A program made the position numbers and the translations under genes. The notes beneath the pieces were generated by a model. It saw nothing but the letters and a program-made list of their open reading frames with translations. It ran no database searches and had not been told where the DNA came from. Source: Rhabdophis nuchalis (Eukaryota; Chordata; Lepidosauria; Squamata; Natricidae). Taken from it: a stretch of 64,000 nucleotides of DNA. This document shows, one piece after another, positions 49,501-61,500 of the stretch (position 1 is the first letter of the stretch; each line of letters begins with the position of its first letter). Location: assembly GCA_039707465.1 (NCBI GenBank), contig CM077646.1, positions 75,974,715 to 76,038,714 on the forward strand. The letters are read 5' to 3'.

Positions 49501-52500
49501 TAGTTAATGATGTTTGCTGTCACTAAATGACACAGTTGTAAATAAAGATATCATGTGACTGCACTGCTTAGCAACAACAATCCTGGCTGCCATTGTTAAG
49601 AAAATAACTGTTAAGCAAGATGTCACATAACTGTCATTTGCAACCTCCTGCCGACTTCCCCATTGAGCTCGCTTGCCAGAAATTGGCAAATAAGGTTGTA
49701 AATGACAACAATATGACTGTGATACACTGTGGTGGCTGGAACTCTGAGGACCAGTCATAAGTACCACTCATTCAGAGCAGATTTGAATGGTCAATGAATG
49801 GTGGTTACCCATGGCCTACCTGTACCTCTAGACCAGGGGTCTGCAAAGTCGGCTTTTTTAAGACTGGTGGACTTCAACTCCCAGAATTCCCCAGCCAGCT
49901 ATGCTGGCTGGGGAACTCTGGGAGTTGAAGTCCAACAGTCTTAAAAGAGCAGACTTTGCAGACCCCTGCTTTAGACCATGGATGTCAAACTCGATCGCGT
50001 CATGGGCTGGGGTAGGCATGGCCTGCACGTGATATATCTGGCCCGAGGACCGCTATCTCTAGACTGATGCAGAGTTTTAGAGGGATTCCAATATTAATTC
50101 AATTTATATAAATAAATAATGAAAATTCTAATCAAGATGCTCAAATTTCTTCTTCGCCTAAATTGTCCCATGATGCTGATGCTTTATATTTTCAGATTTT
50201 CCACTTTAAAACTAGACCTTTATTTTACTGTCTATGAGAATGTTTTTCTCTCTCCAACATTATCCACTTGGGATGATTAGAAGGAAATTTGTCACAACAG
50301 AGACAATTGAGATTGTCTTTTCAAGCTTTGAAAGCTGCCAGGTATATTTGGTCAATTAAATTAAAATAACTTTAAACTATTAAATTAAGTGTCTAACTTT
50401 TAATCCAACTCCACATGAGAAATTTGATTTGAACCTAATTTGAAGACAGAGGATAAACTGTCTTATTGGAAATTTGGGGCCAAACAAGAGATAAATACCT
50501 TACACTAGTTTATGGATAATATTCATTTTAAAGATTTCAGACTACGTTGAGTGTAAATAAATTAGCTAAATTATTGGTTTGGCAATTACATATAATGAAA
50601 ACATATATTGATCAAACAATATAATCTAGATACTTTAGCAGTTTCAGAGATACTTGGAATTCTAAAATCTTTCTCTGAGACACTGTATTTGAAGTGAAAT
50701 CAGTAATACTATTTTATTCAAAACAAAAAATGTGATGAAGGTAAACATTGGTAATATGTTTGAAATGTGGAATGAGAAATTTGAATATCCAACTTTAGAA
50801 AATCAATGGGTTCAAATTTTCAAGAAACATAAAAAAATATATCTAAAGAATCAATTAATTTAAACAGAAAATGAAGTGTGTGGATGGGGCGCGCAATTTG
50901 GGTGTCCTCCTGGATGCCCGGCTGTCCATGGAAGATCAAGTGACAGCCGTGGCTAGGAGGGCGTTTTACCAGGTTCGCCTGGTTCGCCAGTTGCGCCCCC
51001 TATTGGATCGGGATGCCCTTTGCACAGTCACTCATGCTCTCGTGACATCCCGACTGGACTATTGTAACTCTCTCTACATGGGGCTCCCCTTGAGGTGCAT
51101 CCGAAGACTTCAGCTGGTCCAGAATGCAGCCGCGCGAGCAATAATGGGGACCGCAAGGTACACCCATATAACACCGCTCTTGCGCGAGCTGCACTGGCTG
51201 CCTGTCGTCTTTCGGGTGCGCTTCAAGGTGCTGGTTGTCATCTTTAAAACGCTCCATGGCTCGGGACCTAGCTATCTGCGGGATCGGATCCTGCCCCATA
51301 CATCCTCACGGCCGATCCGCTCCCAGAGGGGGACTTCTCCGGGTGCCGTCCACTAGACTGTGTCAGCAGGCGACGCCCAGGGGAAGGGCCTTTTCTGTGG
51401 TGGGCCCAGCCCTCTGGAACGACCTCCCCCCCGACATTAGAACAACTACGGACCTCCGCTCCTTCCGTCGAAAACTGAAAACACACTTTTTCTGTCTGGC
51501 CGGCCTTGGTTAGTCTCTACCTCTGGGGTGCTTAGGGAATTTAGTTTTAATGGGGTTTTTAGCGCAGGGACGATCAATTTAATCTGCTTTTATTTATTGT
51601 ATTTATTGTTTGTATATATTTTTATATGTTTTAATTTCCCTGTGCACCGCTCCGAGTCCCCTAGGGGAGAGGACGCGGTATACAAAATTAAATATTATTA
51701 TTATTATTATTATTAACCCTGGCTCTACTGACCATACATGGAGAAAAAAATATTCCTGATATTAACACCTTCAAGAGTTATCCCTCTATCAATGTTTTAA
51801 AAGTGTACTAGTTGATAACCTGGCATTGCCCGGGTATTTATTTATAGGGGGAAAATGTCTGGACCAAACGTAATTTCTAATACTGGATTTTCTCCCTTAC
51901 CAGAGGGAGCACCTTTGTGGAGTACTGTGGTTACCATGGCAACTCCACTGTGCTGCACAGTAGAAGCCATTTTATGGCAGTACAGTAGAAACCATTTTAA
52001 GGCACAACAGGCTGTATCTTAACAGAAAACTCACACCGAGGAGTTTTAGGGGTGTCTTACCCCCACAGTATTTGTTTCCAGAGAGTAAACCATCTGTGTA
52101 CCAAGTTTGGTTGAAATTGCTTGAGGCATTCCAGAGTTATGCTGGAACATACATACACAACCGTTTTCATATATATACAGATGATTGTAAAAATAAGAAA
52201 ATGCAACAATGCATTTCTATGTGTTCTGGATTAGATAAATATAAGGACTGAATTAATTTTATTATACTAATATATGGCTCTTCTTTTTTCTTCTTTTAAT
52301 CACTGTAGTTACATATATGAGAACAGGGAGGAGGAGGAGGAGGAGGAGGAGGAGAAGGAGGTGGTGTTGGTGTTGGGGTAGTATAGCACCAGTAGCATAC
52401 TTAGCACTGCACAGCAGCATACATCATTCTTAGAAATACTTCTGAGGTCGAGTTGGAGGAATTTGCATTTTTTAATTAGTTTTTATCCAGCCTTCATTAC

Positions 52501-55500
52501 TTCATAGGTAAATCAAGGTAAATCAACATACATAATATCCTTTCTATTTTCCCCACAACAGCAACCCAATAGGATGGGTTGGGCTGAGGGAGCAAAAGTC
52601 ACCTTTCATGCCTGAGACAGGACGAGAATTCACAGTCCTTTCAGCTGCCGCCTTAACCATGACACCAAACTGGCTCTATTATTTTGTTCTTTTCAAAAAT
52701 GTAATTCAATTATTTATAGCTAGTTTTGTGGTATTTTCAATTACTCTCCATTTCTCAGTTGGCAGCAGTGCCTCAGACAGAATGTTTATACAGAGTGTGG
52801 TAAGGACAGCCAAGATTATAGGAAACACACTTCCTGTTATTCAGGATACTGCTCATAAGAACTATGTGCTTTGAGCTCAAAGCATTGTTAGAGACCCCAC
52901 ACACCCACTTCACGGTCTGTTTCTGTTGCTGCCCTCTGGGAGGAGGTTTCAAGGTATTTCTAGCAGGACTACCAGATTCTCTAACAGCTTTGTTCCCTAT
53001 GCCATCTATCTGGTAAACTTGCAAGATTCATTTTTCTCGCCATGTATATACATCCAAACTAGACTGTGTTGTTTCTGTGTCATATATGTGGGTATATGCA
53101 TAATTTTGTATTTATTTATTTAGTCATGTTTGTGTAGTATATGTTGGAGGTGGTGACTTTATTCAACAAAATTTCTTTTTAATGTATGCTGATTAGTGTA
53201 CATTTAAAGTGACAATAGATCTGTTCTGTTCTGTTCTATTCTATTCTTTCACCACTGCTGCAAGTATTTATACTTGTCTGAGACAATGGTTTATGATTAG
53301 GCCATCCTCACATTTTGAAGGCACTTACTTTACTTTTGACCTCATCTTCCTGGCGAGGTGAGAGGGCTCTATCTGGAGAAACACTTTTTTTCTTGCAAAG
53401 ATTACCAGGACTGTTTCTTTCAACCAACTGAAGCAGCGCCATTTGTCGCTGTGCTTTCTTTTCTTCCCTCTGCTTTTGCTGGAGTCTGGGATATTTCTCA
53501 GAGGCCGGAATGTATCTTTTGCAAGGTTTGTTTATGTTCCAGTCCATCTTTTTCCCATTTTTCCCCACTGCCTTGGGATGTTTCTGCTTTGGAGAACATT
53601 GTTCATAGCGACTGCAACAGGTGATAATGTTCTCTTTTTCTGAAATCCTTTTATCTAGATATTGTGCTTCTTTCTTGCTTCTTTTATTGCTGAGGTCCAT
53701 TATATATTCTACAGCAACATCTGGAGATTCACAGTCCATTCTTCCTTCTCCAGCTGGTGTAGGGGAAATTTCAGAATCAGTGGGAAAATCAGTGATTGCA
53801 AACTCTAGCAAAAAAACAACAGTTTAAATAATTCCTTCAATATGTTTACTCAAACATCACTCATAATAATTACTCTACTATTCTAAACTTTTTACCCTGA
53901 ATACCAGCTAAGAAAAAAAAATCAGCATTAGTAAACAAATTTGAAACTGGCGATGCTTATTCAAATTCTTAAAGTGATCTTATCCAAGGTGAGTATATGA
54001 CCACTAAATCCAATGGAAATCATCTCTAATATGATACTGTAGTGAGAGTTACATTATATCGGTAATAAATCTAACATAGTTTCCCTTATAGAACTGGCAA
54101 ATCAACATTTCCTTCCAGGAAAATAAAAACCCTTATTATTCTGTATTTCACATTGTGATATATTATTGCATATGACATGTTGTTTTGTTTTGATTATTTC
54201 CCTCACAGTTGTTTTTTCTAATGCATTGTGATGTATTTTTAATTGTCTGTACACTGCTTTGTCTCGTTCTATTTTGACTGTGTATACATTGAAAGAAACA
54301 AATAAAGTCTTGTGAGATTTCAAAACATCACAACATACGTCACGTCTAAGATCCCTTACGTTCTGTGTTCATGACAAGCATGATTATCCCTGCCTATTTA
54401 CAACAGGATCTACCTTATCTTGTCTTTTACAATTTGTCCGGAGCATGGGGCTTACTTCCTTGAACATTCAGATCGCGCCGACACACAGTGATTTAGCTCT
54501 TTTAGCGTTCGTGATTTTTATTTGGCCTTGCTACTAAGGCCTGCAGTAAGAGTCATTGACTTAAAGTCTTTTATAATTCTTCTGATACATTTTATGAAAG
54601 AGTAATTTTCCATCCATTCGCACAGGCTCATCTGGCCTAGGTATGAATTCAAGCTGAAAAAAGTACAGGTCTTCTCTAGGAGCCATTGTAATTGAAGAAA
54701 AGGGAGGGAGGTGGATTGTGTGGATTGTTATCCAATGTGGCTGGATTGAGAGATGGCTCCTTCAGGAGGGGTTACACAACTGCTTTAATGGCAGGGGGTA
54801 CATTCCCACTTTTTTTGGGGGGGAAAGGCTATCGCAAACAAGTTTCAGCCGTCACCCTTTATCCAACTGAGAGAGACAGGTGGGGCACAAATCCAACCCA
54901 GAGCAGGAAGAGCTCATGCTAAGGGAACCCTATCTAATTCCTCAGTTTCTACAAAGTTGGAAAAATTCCAGATGCTCTCTTGAACGTTTCTCAAATCACC
55001 TCAGCAGACTGCCCAGTTCTGAACAAATACAAAATATTTTGTTAGCTACAAAATCTGCAAAAATGTCCCAGCAATGTGTGAGTCTGCTACACTTAGCAAA
55101 AGGCTATGGGTAATGCCCTGAACAAGAGTCTGCCAAAGGCAATATAGTGTGGAGAAATACGTAAAGAAAAAGTTGCATAATGAATGAATGTACCTGTCTG
55201 CACAGCTGTGTCTTTCTGAGGAGAGAAATTAGTTTTCTTTCTCTCATTTATTTCATTGTTAGTCTCTGAAAAACAGAGCTTCTGATAATCAGGAGTCTCT
55301 AAAATCCCATTCAAGTCAGTGTAATCATTCTCCTTTGTTGTATCACCTAAAGAGATGAAAAGTCAAAGAATAGTCCAACTCTATATTTCTTAACATCACT
55401 TTAATGCTGAATTCAAACCTTTGTTTTTCTCAATACTTTTAGCATAAATACTACTTAGTAAGGCAGATGGAGGAATAGGAATAAGAAAATTACAGATGTG

Positions 55501-58500
55501 TATGGGCATTAACTAACATGCATATTTATGAAAATTTCACCCCAATATCTGTCTCTTCAAACGAAAAAGATGGGCCAACATAGGTGTACCGTGTTTCCCT
55601 GAAAATAAGACCTGGTCTTATTTTTTTGTCTCTCGCCAAAAAAACCGCATTAAAGTTTACTTTTGGGAAAACACTATTTCAAGGTGATCAGAGGCAGCAA
55701 GCACATGGGGTCAGATACTGTCTGGCAATAGCTGCAGCCCACCAGCCTATTGGTTGGTGCAATATGGGGTTGCGCACTCCACAGGCCACTGGAAAGCTGA
55801 GAGTTGGTGGGATAGAGTGGGTGGCCGGCCATGAGAAGCTCATCTTCACGCGGTGGCACTGGCAGCAGATGGAGGCAGAGGTGCAGGGGCAAGGCAGGTG
55901 ATTCTGATGCACTGTGCGGGCTGCAGGCAAGTCAAGAAGACAGTAGAACTGAGCGGGCAGGTAGATGCGGGAACTTGTCTTCATGCAGTGGCATTGGCAG
56001 CAGGTGGAGGCAAAGGCACGGAGGGAAAGGCAGATGATCCCGATGTGTTATGCAGGTTCGGCCTCTTGGCTTGCATGTAGCCTGTGTGACGTGTTGGGAT
56101 CACTTCCAACCCATGACTCTGCCTTTGCCTGCTGCTGCTGCCGCCACTGCATGAAGACGAACCTCACGTGGCTGCCTGCCTGCTCATTGACGCTTGGCTT
56201 TCCCATGGCCTGTGATGTACACCCAGTACCCTCATTGCCTAGAGTGCTGGCCATGCCCACCCACACATACCCCTGGCCGATGACGTTAACTGGGACTTGT
56301 TTTGGGGGTAGGGCTTATATTAGGAGCATGCTTTAAAAAGGCTAGGGGTTATTTTCTGGTTGGGTCTTATTTTCAGGGAAACATGGCACGTATTACAAGA
56401 AATCAACATTTTCCACTTTTATTTTTTTAAAAAAATAAATAGTATATGTGTAAAATAAAAGAATTTGATAAAAATATACAGAAGTATATTCTAAAAAGAA
56501 AAAATTGAGGAGAAAAAGTGAGGTGGTGCTATATTGAAAAAGCATAATATTCTGGTTACACACATTTAAATTTAGTTATAACACAGCATAAATAAGAGAC
56601 GGTATTCGAAGTGTTTTCCAAAACATTTTCAAAAATCTACTGTTGGGAAATCTTTTAATATGTATTCTAAAGAGGTTTCTTACATCAAGGAAGATAGAAA
56701 CGTATTTTAATTCAGCCCTGTTGTTTTTAAGTATGATACTAACCACCACCAAGGTTCTTCTGCAGTTTTGAAGTGTCATGTCCTTTCTGAGTCAAATTTT
56801 TAATCCGCTGCTCTTGCTTTAATCTTTGAGCTAATTCTTGAGCTCTCTGCATTGTTTGATACAACTCTTTTGTTTTAAGGGTCATGATTTCCTAATAGGA
56901 TTTAAAAAAAAGATATAGATACTCAGCAAGAGTACTGTAAAAATAAACACTAAGCCTGTTTAAAACACTATGTTTTTTTTGCATATTATAAGATTTTTCA
57001 AAGGAGAAATCTGTATGAGTAGCTGAAAGAAATAAAGTCGATTTTAAGATGTTTCTAATGCGATACTGCCAAGGAAGGCAGAAGATAAATAGCAATCAGA
57101 AGTGAAAAAGGGACAAACAGGCAGAACTGAGAAACTAACTGAAAGAAATATATCAGAACATTATCCTGGGCATGGCAATAAACCTCTCTCTATGAATGCA
57201 CATACACATAATGAGCTTAGCAATAGAAGATTCAAGGAAGAGATAAGTACTTTTTATTACAAATATGGAAGACAATACAAAACATCACCTACTACAAAAT
57301 CTAGAAATCTAGTCATATTTATTAGTCAGCATTAGGGTTCAAATCCTGCATCTTTTTCTCTTGACCATGTGTAGTAGTGGATTTTTGTCATATATATTTT
57401 AAGCCTTGAATGTTGCAGATTTTTTTGATAAGTTTTGTTTGGGCTTAATTCTGGCCTTGCTAGATTTCAGCCCTCAGTGAAGAAGCAAACGGGGGCAAAA
57501 ACAAAAACGAATAATTTAGAAATATCTTGTTTCTTGAGTAAGGCTTACTCAATTTAGAACAATTTAGAAATATCTTGTTTCTTGAGTAAGGCATTTTGAA
57601 TTTCAGCTAATCTTTGATATTTCTTCAGCCTAAACCCAGTTTAAATAGAAACCTGACAGGCAGGCATAAATATACTATTTTGGCCCAGTCTTATGGGGAT
57701 TTCTTAATAATTGTTTAAAATCTCCCCACTCCCTGAAATTTCACTAGACTTTATCCTAAATATCTTCAGAGCTATAAAGCCATTGAAACAGAACCCTTCC
57801 CCTTCATTATGCTTTTTAATAAACAGAAAGCTCTCATCTGCACCAAATATTACTTATTTGAGGCTGGTACAGATTGGTAGTTTATTGCCATGGAACATAT
57901 GAATGTTTACCTCTTTTTGTTTCTGCTTTAGCAGGTCGTCTTCAAACTGTTTCTTCATCAATTCATGTTCTCTAGCAAGCCGGTGCTCTTCTTCTTGTTC
58001 TTCCAGTCTTCTTTGTTCCTCTTCTATCTCTTTCTTTTTTCGCTTTTCTTCCACTTGAGCCATTATAGCTTTCTAGATAACCAAATTTGTAACACGTTTC
58101 AATCTACACAAAAAGCTTCTATCTTCCTATCGTCTTAATTTCTTTTGTTTAGGTTGTTGTTTTTTTGACTCCCAAGTCATTAAAACTTTGTATCGGTCTT
58201 TGGTATAACTGGTTTAACATATAGTATATGCAGAAAAACATACAGGGGTGGACTGCTACGGGTTTGCCCAGGTTCGGGGGAACCCGTAGTTAACATTATG
58301 GCAGGTTCGGGAAAACCTCCAAATACTACCCTTGGCTGGCCCCGCCTACCCCCCTCCCCTCCCAGGAGTCTCCACGCAGCCCATTTTGGATGTGAGGTAA
58401 GTGCAGGGCCCGTGCAGAGGCTTGGGGAGGGGAAAAAACAAGCCGCCTGGAAGTTCCGGAAGGGCTTGTTTCCGGCCTCCGGAGTCCAAGGGAGGCAATT

Positions 58501-61500
58501 TTCGCCCACTCAGAGGCTCAAGGAAAGCCTCCGGAACCTGGGAAAGGCGAAAACACACCACTGCTCTAGTGCAGGAGGCCGATGGCCACATCCACCCAGA
58601 CCACACCCACCCAGCAACCGGGTGAGAACCCGTTGCTGAAATTTTGAAGTCTACCCCTGAAAACATATACAGGAAAGCTACTGGGACTCAAAAATTGTTG
58701 CATTCAATTGGAAGGCTTTTCCAATTCAAGCAAGCTTAGAAGAGGTTTCTCAAAAAGGAAGTCAAGAGCAGCAGCTGGGAGATGGTGTTTTCTATTGCTG
58801 GACAACACTTACCATCATTTTGTTTAGGACAATTTCTGCTTTAAATAGATAATATGAGAAAAGGGTCAAGGGGTGGTTCACAAATAAACAACAAAAAGAT
58901 TATAAAGTCATAGGTTTCAAAATGTACCTCCATTTTTAAAATGATAAAAACTCTGATACCATCTGGCTCCCTTAAAAATTCAAAGAAGAAATGATACAGA
59001 TAAGAAATTGGAAATAAACCTATTTAAAAATAATTAGATTTGGGTTGAGCAAAGCTGTGTCATGGTCTTAATCACATTCTAAACTTCATTATATTGGCAC
59101 AGTTCACGTTACTTATTCCATTTGTGTTTTTTTTTTAAATCCAATGCTAATGCTTTCTCTGCTTATGGAAAAACCTTGATCAATAAACCAGAAGGGCAAC
59201 ATTACAGTGATTTTACCTGATGTTCTAATTGTTTTTGGCGTCGTCTTCCTCGTTCCTCAATCTGAGCAGGATCCAGAAGAGCAGTCATTGAACGGAGGAA
59301 ACTATCAGCAGAGGGGAATTTGGAAAGATATGTAATTAAACAAACTGTAGCTCTTTGTCACAAAACACCACATCTTTTCCTAGAATCTTCCAACCTCCTA
59401 CACCCTCCACCCTTCAATATTTTCCAGTGTCACTTTTTTCACTTTTAACTAGGGGACTAAGAGATCTGAATTAAATTATAGGAGGCCTAGATGTACATAA
59501 ATTTGTTAAAAAGCGACAAGGAAACAGAGATAAAGTTAGCAAAAATAAAATTACAATCACTGAACAAAGCAGTCCTGAAAAAATATACCTGCCTATATTT
59601 TCCCCCTCACAAATTTACCTTACTGATTTCAAGTTTCCTAGGACTTTTCAGTAAAGATTATATCTTTGCCTCAATCAGAAAATTCAATTCGGTAGTCCTT
59701 GTTACCCTAACAAATTGCAGCCAGCTCTGAGGGGAGAAAAATAAACTTCTAATTTCCTTTCTCAGTCTGAATTTTCCCCAAGAGAAGATGGAAAATACAA
59801 TGAAATGCTTAGATTTATTAGCTACTTGCAACCCCCTTAATGCACAAACATTCAAAAGTATTGTAAAAAGATCCTGTGACATTTCAGGAGACTAGATATT
59901 ATATTGAAAATAATTTCACACAAGTAGCTTTATTCTCTAAGAAATATATATTTCTTGAGACAAATCCCAAAAGATATTCTACAATTAGGCACATAGAGTT
60001 GCAAGTACAAGTAAAATTAATTTATTGAAAGAACAGTTGTATAGGTTATGCTAATTAATGCCAGATTGGAACCTGGAAGGAAAAGTTTAGGCAGTCACCT
60101 GGCTTTTTGATTTGGCTCCGAAATACAGTTTCCAACTGCTTTTCCTGGAATTTCTATTTCTGTAGGTGTGAGACAAGACAAAGCTGAAGATGAACAAGCT
60201 GTATTGTCCTGGGAGAGCTGTATGGTCTCAGGAGTCTTTTGATATGTTGTATTTAAAGGATATTGTATAAACGAATTCATATGATTCTTGAAAGAATCAA
60301 AATGCATTGTCCATTTGTCATGCTCTTCGCCCTAAAGAAATACAAAGAAAATAATATTTAAATATATATGTCCACATTTTCTCTTATGAAGCTCACCTAA
60401 AAGTGTTAGGGCACAACAGAAGCACAGAACAAGGTGCTTAGCCGTTTAGACTGAAGTTTATAATCTTTCTTAAATGTTGGCCTAGTAGAGATCAGCTCTA
60501 TTCTTTAGGCATCTGAAAGGATTTATCAATATAGATAACTAGGAAGACCAAGCCAGGACCCCATAAATCTAAATCAGATTTCAGAAGTGCCACTGGGAAC
60601 TTTCACTTTATCAGTTGTTCCCTAAGCTTGGAGGTCTCTGAAATGGTGGCAGGACGTCAGTCAGGAAGATGCTTTGAGATTATGGGCAAGAGATCTGAAT
60701 CTCTAGAGTGGATATTAAACAGGGCCATAGAAATATGCATACCATCTTGAATGGGACTGAACACTCAATCTAGGGGAACTGTTTGATAACATGCCACTAA
60801 AACACTAAGATGTTTCATATGATTGTGCCAATTTCTTCCAAACAATCTCTTATATTTCTCTTTTTTCATAGGGCTATATTTTTCAGACTGTAAGATGCAC
60901 CAGTGTATAACACATACCAAGATTTCCTTACTTTACTTACCAAGAGGTAAGTAAGAAAAAAAAGTTTTTGTCCTCCCTGGCCCCCAGGAACACTCGGCAG
61001 GCTTCAGTATGGCTGGGGGAAGGCAAAAATGCCATTTTTGCAAAAAATGGGCAGAAAAAGGGCCGTTTTCTGCAAAAATGGAGGTGTTTTGCCTTCTCTC
61101 AGCCCTACTGAAGCCTACAGGGGGCTGGGGAAAGGCAAAATCACCTTTGGTGTATTTGGTGTATAAGATGCACCAACATTTCCATGCTTTTTTAGGGGGT
61201 TGGGAAAAGTGTGTCTTATACTCCGAAAAATACTGTAGTCTTGCTACAGGACACAGATGTAAAGAAAGTTCATTAAGTACCTTAAAGGTTGTGGATGCTC
61301 CAATACATTTGACTAGCTGTGAGGCAGATTTTGTTGAACTAAAGAGCGAGGGAATTATAATTGAATTTCTGGACAGTATATTACATCTCAAAGATTCCAC
61401 CAAGACATATTAAAGGCATCTTTCACACTGTGCAAGGACTGTTTTGAGTTCAGGAATGTTTGATATATTGGCAAATTGTTGAGATGCATTTGTAAATTTC

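Noticed and set aside
52266..52310. Candidate CCDC66 exon reading KKKKEEPYI on the - strand
   Set aside because: An in-frame stop just upstream, no polypyrimidine tract, and the nearest donor gives the wrong phase.
55574..56336. Five overlapping open frames over 60 codons
   Set aside because: They fall inside a GC-rich MITE interior with internal repeats, with no conserved motif.
58180..58666. Open frames on both strands around 58.2-58.7 kb
   Set aside because: The interval is a hAT-type MITE with a perfect 8-bp duplication, not a gene.
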